Assembly (NCBI RefSeq): GCF_932526225.1
Contig: NC_064045.1
Span: 4,598,498-4,662,497 of the forward strand
DNA length: 64,000 nt
Direction: 5' to 3'
Origin: Nematostella vectensis
Taxonomy: Eukaryota > Cnidaria > Anthozoa > Actiniaria > Edwardsiidae
Part shown: positions 39,718 through 46,664 of the stretch, one piece after another
How the letters are laid out: every line of letters starts with the position of its first letter
How positions within the stretch are numbered: the stretch's first letter is position 1
Made by a program: the position numbers and the translations under genes
The notes under the pieces: model-generated
The model's input: the letters and a program-made list of their open reading frames with translations, nothing else
The model's database searches: none
Told to the model about the DNA's origin: nothing

Positions 39718-42700
39718 CAAAACAGATCAAAAAAATCTGCTGATCGTGCTAGCGTCACCCTAGCGTGATCAGCGCTTGTGCCTTCTATTGCAGCTAAGGC
39801 ACGTAGTCTGACATTCCACTTGTAGTGACCCTGACTGTCGTCCAGCCGGTCGATACTGAAGCATTGGGGATGACTCTTGGTGTACCCCTGAAGCAGAAGC
39901 TGAGTGCCACAGACCGTGCATTTCTTTTCCGCGTCAGCAATCATGCCGAGTACGTGGTCTACCGTCAGAACGTGGTGCGGTCCCGTGTACTTTGTGCGAC
40001 CCTTTTGCCTGTCGTCTATAGCATATCGTTTGATTCTAGCTATAATGAGCTCTTCACTGGGCGTAGCCTGCATTCCTGTGGGAACCAAGGCACCGGGGGT
40101 GTTATCGGGGGGGATCACGCGGACTATCTGGTCGGCGAGCCGCACGCGGGAGATGCCGGTGTATACAGCATTCGTGATCCAGCCCTCTAAGCTGTGGTCT
40201 ATGATAAACAAACGTCTTGGAGTCTGGATAGTCTTGCCCTGCACCCGGTGGACTGTCCCCCAGCCCGCGTATTTCCACTCGAGGGGAAGCCCGTTAAGAA
40301 CCGCGTCGAGAGGAACCTCGACTACCGTGCCTTTGTACGCGTCGACCTTCTCACCCCTTTTGCCTGGCACGGGCACTGGCCGCCCTTGCTTGCGATAACG
40401 ATGCACGACGCTGGGATTGGGGTCAAAGCGGATGGTTGCTGGCAATCGGGGGTAGTTTTTCCTGTGGTGCTCTACCAATCGCTGCTGAACAAGGGCCCCC
40501 ATCTTGTTGGTCGAGCACACCCACATATCGCTTGGGTGGGCCTGCTCGATCGCCGCGTCGAACGCCACCCCATCCCACTCCTCTCGAAACACTTCAAGCT
40601 GTTGGGAATCTGGCTGACACCAAATCCGGCCCTTTATGTCGTGTAGCCTGGAGGAGGGCGCGGCAGTGCCGCAGTCGCATGTACTGTACGGCTTTCCGCA
40701 GTCTTCACACAGGCAGCGGTAGTCGTACTCGAACCAGCGGATGTTCCCTTGTGCCCACTCCTTGAGCATATCGTGAGGCCCCTCTCTATCTCCCCAGGGC
40801 GGGACCTGCCCATAGTCGCCACAACACACTACCTGACACGGCCGCGTGGCGAGTGACCCTAGGATGGCGCGTAGCACCTAAGTCTGTACCTTACAGCACT
40901 CGTCAATGATAATCACTTCTGCGAGACGGTCGAGTTTGTGCCCCAGCTCGGAAGGTCTCCACTCCTCTATCGGCTTCTCCGCTGGTATGCAGAGGTAGTG
41001 GTGGTAGGTTTGAGCCTTCACCGCGAGGCGCGGGTTGTTGCGATGGTCGTGGGCGAGGTCGTTCTCGGGGGTAAGCACCACAACGTTGCGGCCGCGGAAC
41101 ATGGTCACCGCCCACTCGGTCTTCCCCGATCCTCCCTGGCCGGCTAGATACATCCTTGCAGAGGTTGCGGCCACTAGATCGCACGGCAGACTCGGCGCAG
41201 TGCTTGGCTCCCTAGCCAAGCACCCCGACCTCTTCGGACCCCAAGCCGCTTCGGGTCGCCACTCGTACCCAGAATATTGCTCCACGAGCTTCACACCACT
41301 GGGCACCGCCTTTGCGTATATGGCATCTGTGCACACTCGGAGGACGTCTTCGCGAGGGATCCGCCTCACCATGCGTCGCAACGCTATGTTTGTGTACGCC
41401 AAGACGAAGGCCCTGATATGGTACCATTGTGAGCGCCGGACACCGTCTTAATATTGGATCAGATGAGCCCCGTCGGCATGCTCGAAGTTAAGTAAGTGGT
41501 CGGTGCCTGCAAGGAGGTTTGTCAGATACGCGGCTTCTTCACGGTCGCGGACTACGATCGAGGACTCGTCGCCATGGCGAGCGCACTTGCCTACGAAACG
41601 GACAGCGAGATCTCGACACTCAGGGTACTGCGAGTCTTCGCCGCCGGGGCGGCACGCGATGGAGTGGGGGAACTAAATGGAGTCCTTTTTTCCGACGCTA
41701 TACAACACCTCCCTCGCCGCGGCCATGACGAGGTCACCCGAGTCTAACAGGTCCTTAAGCTCTGGCGTGGTGATCCAGCCCTCGTTTTGTTCCAAGTGCT
41801 GCCCTACCCTCCCGGAAGTGTAGGGGTGGCAGGCCTCAGAGAACTCTCACTCGGTCAGCTGAATGGCCCCGGTCAGTTGAAGAACCTCGCTCAATGGCCG
41901 TCCCACAACATCCGCGGTACGATACACGTTCGTAGGGAAGCCGTATTTCCGTACCAAATCAATGGCGTCCGAGGCGCCGCCGACGACGCTGTCCTCGCAT
42001 CCTAGGTACGCCGCACGCATGTCGATGTGCGCATGAGGCTGCGCCCCTAAGTTTTCCTTGCTATTCCACACTTTGGACTCAACCTGCGCCGCTCGCCAGA
42101 CGTCCCTGTATTTAAGAGGCGTTGGCCTGATGTTCTCTCTTTGGGTCCACTTCTTGAAGCGATACCCTATTGCACCGCCCATCGAGTGCGTAGCTTCGGT
42201 GTACTCTTGGTAGGCTGGGTGGTCATCAGGGAGCCATTGAGGATCATATCCAGTCTCGTCTGTAAACGCCCTGTCGATAGCCCATCCGTCTTGTCCCGAT
42301 CGGTACAGTTTGCCTTCGTGCGTGACTATAACACGCCCACACAGCCAGATCCTCGTGCTTCTGGGGATCGCCCTATTTATAAAGCGAATGATCACCTCTC
42401 GCACTTTTGCCTCGCGCGTTTTTGTGGCGGCACTGGTAGCGCGAGGCGCTGCCTTCCCCTGACATAACGAACGAAGCTCCCCCTCAGCCTCGAAGTCTAG
42501 GCCGTGGACGCTCGCGATCGCAGGTGGTTCAGTCGGAAGCTGCGCCCAGGCGTGGTTATTGTGGCAAGGGATGCGGATTTGTGTGTACCCCCTCTCGTAC
42601 TTCCCCGAGTCCCACATAACGTTGCCTAGGGCGTCCACGGCTACCAGCTTTATCTCGAGCTTCTTTTCCATCTCAAAGAGGTCTTCTTTGGTGCACCCCG

Positions 42701-43542
42701 TAGTGGCCAGCTTCTTGTCAAATCGCTCGAGGATCTTGCTTCGTGTCTTGGTCAGAACAAGGGAGCGCGAGGTGCCGCGGTTCCTCAAGAAGTCGGCAAC
42801 ATAGCTCACAACACAGTTAGCGAAGGCGTCACTCCCCTCTCGCTCAAACATTGGCCCAGGCTCCCCATTTTGCTCAGGTAAAGGGCGAAGCTCGTATCTC
42901 ACGTAGACGAGGTACTCTCGTCCTTTCTTCCAAATACCCGCATCGATGCCTTCCAGGGCGCCGACTGCGATTTGGTCCCCTCTTTTGACTAACGACCCAC
43001 CAATCTTGTGCTCCGAGCGCCCTTCCTCCTCCGTGATTGGCGCCAATGGCTCTGCGGGGGCCTTACCAACGACCGAGAGTCCGTAACGCCGGTCGGGGTC
43101 TACCATCTCGAGCACCAGCGGCAGCACTGCGTTTGCCCTCAGAGACTCTCGCTCGTGCGAGACCCACCACACCGAGCCGTCGTCATTAATATCAGGCCCC
43201 CGCATAACCGGCTTTAGAGCAATGACACCTGTTCCACCAAGATCTCGTATCTCACTCCCGAAGAGTGGCATCCACGCTTGGGAACCGAAGATGGGTGCCG
43301 CCGACGAAGAGAGAATAGTACTCCTCGGGGTCTAAGCTCTCTGGGCCCTCTTGCCGCCGCCCCGGCAGCAAAGGGTCGACTTCCCCTGTCCACACTTTCG
43401 CCGGTACGAGCGGCTTAAGCAGCTTGTGTTTGACATCGTCGGGGATGTCCTCGTCCAGGATATTCTGGACCAGCCCTGCCAGTACGGCGGGCGCCTCTTT
43501 GTCAGGCATGCTATCGAGAATCTCCTCTATATAAGCGTCCAT
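39654..43542 (-). pseudogene. element polymerase-like / SF1 helicase / HNH-like fusion protein, multiply broken
   Basis: One coding signal of about 1,300 codons. ATG 43542 opens 96 codons, a frameshift lies near 43255-43271, and the rest stays in one frame to 39654, interrupted by four stops: near 41845 (TGA), 41643 (TAG), 41429 (TAA) and 40878 (TAG). Order of parts: an N-terminal region with PVMRGPDINDDGSVWWV; a polymerase-like part with HIDMRAAYLGCEDS and, after an unread stretch, VLRVCTDAIYAK, resembling the YxxTDS-type motif C of family B polymerases; a helicase part with Walker A AGQGGSGKTE (about 41118-41145), Walker B EVIIIDECC and a late VYTGISRVRLADQIV motif; and a C-terminal CTVCGTQLLL...FSIDRLDDSQGHYKWNVRL stretch like an HNH nuclease. 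It is presumably the replication enzyme. The polymerase call is the weakest part. Confidence 0.7.
39703..39758. repeat. inverted repeat between the two convergent modules
   Basis: GTGACGCTAGC (39703-39713) and GCTAGCGTCAC (39748-39758) are perfect inverses, with an inner hairpin CAGATcaaaaaaATCTG between them. It sits where the rightward integrase and the leftward polymerase-helicase end, so a 3'-end or insulation role is possible. Confidence 0.55.
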
Positions 43543-43556
43543 GTTTGGATATAACC

Positions 43557-43730
43557 TGTGCCACCCAGTCTCCGACTGCCCGTATCACGACCGGCGGGAC
43601 TAGTGTTCGGGTATGACTTGTGCCACCCAGTCTCTAATTGCCCGTACCACAGCCGGCGGGACGAGCGTTTGGGTATGCCTTGTGCCACCCAGTATCAATT
43701 GCCCGTACCGCGGGCTGCGATGTCAGACAG
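43557..43730. repeat. three tandem 62-bp units
   Basis: TGTGCCACCCAGT starts units at 43557, 43619 and 43681. The second and third agree better than the first. The third runs into the 3' end of the zinc-binding ORF, so the array was probably made from the end of that gene or its 3' flank. Confidence 0.8.
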
Positions 43731-43984
43731 GACGAGTGCGAACCATTTCCGAGCGCGCCTCTCGACGCCACGCATCCTCTGCCTTTCACGATTCGCTCCG
43801 CAGGGGCGGCACAACCGCGTCTCCGACCGAGTCCCTATGCCGCAGATCCTGCACGGCACGGGGAGGGGGATGCCCTTACGGAGCCTTTGGAGGTGCACCT
43901 TGCAGTAGGTGTCCATGCACCTCCGGCCGCACGTGTTTGCGTGGCCGACCTTTAGCCACCCGCAATAATCCCCTCGCACCTCAT
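43695..43984 (-). CDS. element protein: small Cys/His zinc-binding protein
   Basis: About 94-96 codons ending at TGA 43697-43695. Cys pattern: YCGWLKVGHANTCGRRC, then CKVH, then PCRICGIG and LCRPCGA, i.e. several CxxC/CxxH pairs that should bind two or more zinc ions. A basic RKWF tail ends it. No in-frame ATG is present; the frame opens at a GTG (43979), and an ATG at 43985 is out of frame, so the start has probably been lost by a small indel. It may be a transcription factor or nucleic-acid-binding protein. It is first in the leftward module, upstream of the polymerase-helicase. Confidence 0.6.
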
Positions 43985-44086
43985 CCTTCGAACGCTCGGT
44001 ATACCACAGGACAGACGGATGTCTAATTGCAAGTCCTTGGGGGTTCAGACTGCATCATTGGAAAAATACGCGAAGTACGCGAAGTG

Positions 44087-44341
44087 GTAGATGGATAATT
44101 AGCAATTGCCCCAAAGAGTCGTGTACGCGAACCGCGCCCGGCCTACGTGAACAATTGCCCTAACTATTTATGTACGTGAAACATTATATGATTGATATAT
44201 AGAAGGGGGGTGGCTCGAGACGGGGCTGGGGGGCTCGGAGGGGCGCGCCGCGCCTCCAAAGCCTAAGATGGGGTTGTGGGGGGTCGGGGGGGCCCGCCGC
44301 GCCCCCCAGGGGGGTTTCACTCAAACCACCCAGTCCCCCCC
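44087..44341 (-). repeat. right terminal inverted repeat of the virus-like element
   Basis: Inverse of the left repeat. It has one copy of the 54-bp subrepeat and a longer GC-rich segment (around 44240-44310) absent on the left. The differences show that the two ends have diverged since insertion. Confidence 0.85.
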
Positions 44342-44479
44342 CTTATGTTTACTGTAAATTTTACCTCTATTGAGCGGTCACCTCTATTAAGCGGACGCGG
44401 TCACCAAAGGAGGGTCCCAATTGTCAGCATGACAACAGATAGTGCACGTCATATTTCGTCATATTTTTAACTGTCTAAT

Positions 44480-44965
44480 CTAATTACTATGGCTAATCGT
44501 CTGTGAGACTTGTGTGGTCTTGTGCGGATCAGTCGCATCAAATTCCTCGATTACCAATTTCCGCTTTAGCCAACTAGAAGAAAAACTGTCACCTTCAAAT
44601 ATGTATTCACAAAGAATCTCGAGTCCATAGCCACCACCTCTGTTCACCCACTTCCCTTTGACTACGACTTTCTCACAGTTCGTAGGTCTCTTGAGATATT
44701 TGGTAACCCACGTTGACATCAGTTTGGGAATGTGCCTGATAACTTCGTAATCGTCAACTAGAGTATTCGGGTGACCGTCTCCACCCATCACCGTTTTGTC
44801 GGCTTTTTCTCTTACGATTGCAACAGCATTCGGATCCTTTATGTTAGTTGGTTCCCGCATAAGTTTGTAAACATCTTCTAGTGCTGGTTCCCACTCAGTC
44901 ATGTATTCATGGTATCCCCGAATGAATGCAACTGGGTCAGATTTGTGAGTTTTTGGGTACGGCAA
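44480..44965 (-). CDS. HIRAN-like domain protein carried by the pogo-like element
   Basis: ATG 44965 to TAA-type stop at 44480; 161 aa, unbroken. LMREPTNIKDPNAVAIVRE followed by VIRHIPKLMSTWVTKYL resembles the HIRAN fold consensus (ligand-binding domain of HLTF/Rad5 proteins that binds single-stranded 3' ends), then a strand-rich VVVKGKWVNRGGGYGLEILC. Base composition is that of the host, not of the GC-rich element beside it. It is the only ORF in the outer transposon and is either cargo or a captured host domain. HIRAN assignment from consensus memory, not a search. Confidence 0.6.
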   Translation of the reverse strand: MPYPKTHKSDPVAFIRGYHEYMTEWEPALEDVYKLMREPTNIKDPNAVAIVREKADKTVMGGDGHPNTLVDDYEVIRHIPKLMSTWVTKYLKRPTNCEKVVVKGKWVNRGGGYGLEILCEYIFEGDSFSSSWLKRKLVIEEFDATDPHKTTQVSQTISHSN

Positions 44966-45382
44966 CGCACTGCGAGTTTTTTATTCGACTTCCAAAATCG
45001 CGCAAACGCTTAATGACGGATATCGACGGAAACGACGCGTGTAACATCACCTTAACGCACTCATTTACTTTACATAACGCCAGCGAAAGTAGCTAATGCC
45101 CATAGAATTGGGCAAAGCCACAAGAGCCGTATAGGCAAAAACAAACTGACTAGGCGGTTTCAAACATTTCTGGATCAAACTGAAATGCACCAGGCCCCGT
45201 CTTAGGGCTAACACGATTGTTACTGTTGATTATTATAATAAAAAGTTCTTACGTATAATTACAGCCCGATTTACGCTAATTTAGGGGCGAAAATAGCGAA
45301 ACCTCTATTAAGCGGTCAACCTCTATTAAGCGGTCACTAAGCTAAGTCCCGAGGGTGACCGCTTAATAGAGGTTCGACTGTA

Positions 45383-46206
45383 TGTACCTATTTGAGTGGA
45401 TCATGTGACAAGATCTTAAATTATCCCCGCAGGCCCGTAGCCAGGATTTTGCGAACCATCTTTTCTTAGATAGCTCGCCCTAGCTTGCAGTGGTACTGAA
45501 TTTTTCTTTATCAGAGCGGACCTTCCAGACCTGGCTACTGAGTCAATCAAGTAAAAGTGACGAGTCTCAAAATCTTCCAAGAACGGGTTGAAAATTTTCA
45601 AGAGTTCTTGGTAAAAAACAATGGGGGGTTCTTCCCATGTCGAACTGATAGGGATGCTCGTCGTATTTTTTAGGGGTCAAAATTGGACTCAGGTATTTTT
45701 AGGGGGTATCCGAGAACAAAATTGGCTTTTCTCTTAGAAATGGAATTTTTTTTAATGCTTCTGAGGTATTATTTAGGGTAGCAATTTTTGATGTGCAGGA
45801 ATTTTTTTAGATGTATTTTTCGAATTTCCCGACAAGCATCCCTATCACTTTTATCCTGAAGACCCCCCCCCCCCCCCCCCCCCTCGGGCCCCGTAGGGAC
45901 GCGTTACCTCGTACCACTTTCAAAAAGCGCGCTTTGTAATCGCAGCCGCCTGATAAATAAGTAACTCGACCCCAAGCGGCGCGATTTTTCCATCCCCACT
46001 AAAAGGGTAGGAAACCGATCTGATGCACGATATATTTTGTTGAGAATTGAATGTTTTATTGTTACGGCATCACGCATCACAATTATACCGCGCATGCGCA
46101 ATCTGTCAAATATGGCGGCCGTACCACAACCAACCTTAGCGATGTGCATCGTTTTCCGTACCCTGCTAGCAGTGTTTTCTTCCTGTTTGTTTCTATCAGT
46201 TCACTT
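45383..46206. other. intergenic with one transposon end and a poly(C) tract
   Basis: An isolated end CAGGCCCGTAGCCAGGATTT at about 45430 belongs to the family of the element at 18192-18838; its partner end is not visible. A run of about 16 C lies at 45867-45883. No gene recognised. Confidence 0.5.
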
Positions 46207-46282
46207 ATCCGTGTCGCGAGTCTGTTCTTTCGCGTTCTCGTTTGTTTGTGAGAACGCGAAAGAACAGAGACGCGACACGGAT
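46207..46282. repeat. near-perfect 33-bp-arm hairpin
   Basis: ATCCGTGTCGCGAGTCTGTT...GCGTTCTC is answered by GAGAACGC...AACAGAGACGCGACACGGAT around an 8-base loop. Only one arm position differs. Possibly a tiny foldback element. Confidence 0.8.
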
Positions 46283-46511
46283 GATATTCCATCAAACATC
46301 AGTAAAGGTTTTTTTTTTTATCAATTCGTAGTTCTGAATTTTCCCTGCTAGCAGAGGCCTCTTTTCTCTGTATTTCGCTGTGGTTGCGTTCGCGAGGAAA
46401 AGAGACCTCTGCCATGGGTCGAAACTGTTTTCGTTGACGTGCCAAAACCCTTACCATCGCGCGAAAGCTGTCAATATGCTAATATGCTTTGCATGAGTTT
46501 AGTCGCAAATT

Positions 46512-46664
46512 ATGAATCAAACTCCGGTTAGTTCTCCTCTTCGAAAAAAGAAAACAACTGTTCAATATCAATCACCTAAAACGTCACTGAAAAGATTGAA
46601 CAGCAAACGCAGCAAAGAAGAGTTTTGTCTTGTTTGTGGGATACATTTCAAGGCATCATATAAA
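46512..46664 (+). pseudogene. 5' half of the MULE zinc-finger gene, fused to the LINE ORF
   Basis: ATG 46512 encodes a basic Ser/Thr/Lys-rich N-terminus and EEFCLVCGIHFKASYK (a CxxC pair), then runs straight into the LINE reading frame at about 46665. The matching second CxxC pair lies beyond the LINE (49920-50088). The two-pair spacing resembles a ZAD-type zinc finger; the gene was split by the retrotransposon. Confidence 0.55.

Larger units (their letters stand above)
32425..44341. mobile_element. virus-like integrated element with capsid, ATPase, integrase and polymerase-helicase genes
   Basis: About 11.92 kb, clearly more GC-rich than its surroundings and intron-free. It begins GGGGGGGACTGGGTGGTTTG and ends with the inverse. 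CTTA directly repeats at both borders (32421-32424, 44342-44345), although C/G runs at the ends allow a longer reading up to CCCTTA. Terminal inverted repeats are about 255 bp. Gene order: leftward 32758-34103, rightward 34134-39717, leftward 39654-43984. Double-stranded DNA viruses of the Polinton/adintovirus kind share the capsid + ATPase + integrase logic, but here the polymerase-like protein is fused to a helicase and no Ulp1-like protease is seen. Most core genes are broken, so this copy is inactive. I recall similar unnamed gene sets among predicted proteins of other cnidarians; that memory is unverified. Confidence 0.88.
32338..45380. mobile_element. pogo/Tigger-like transposon, split by the virus-like element
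   Basis: The left end CAGTCGAACCTCTATTAAGC (from 32338) is matched in inverted form at the right end (GCTTAATAGAGGTTCGACTG, to 45380). TA dinucleotides flank both sides (32336-32337, 45381-45382). CCTCTATTAAGCGGTCA words repeat just inside both ends. Without the 11.9-kb insertion it would be about 1.1 kb long. It carries one HIRAN-like ORF but no visible transposase, so it probably moved with help in trans. Confidence 0.85.

Noticed and set aside
40194-40646. Long plus-strand ORFs over the helicase region
   Set aside because: GC-rich antisense frames of the replicase gene.
39654-43542. Stop-codon recoding in the replicase
   Set aside because: TGA, TAG and TAA all occur, and other genes of the element have frameshifts; decay explains both.
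32425-44341. Standard Polinton/Maverick classification
   Set aside because: Capsid, ATPase and integrase fit, but no separate protein-primed PolB or Ulp1-like protease is visible and the replicase is a helicase fusion; kept as virus-like, unclassified.
32425-44341. Bacterial or viral contamination of the assembly
   Set aside because: Borders lie cleanly inside a host transposon with its inverted ends and TA duplication continuing on both sides.
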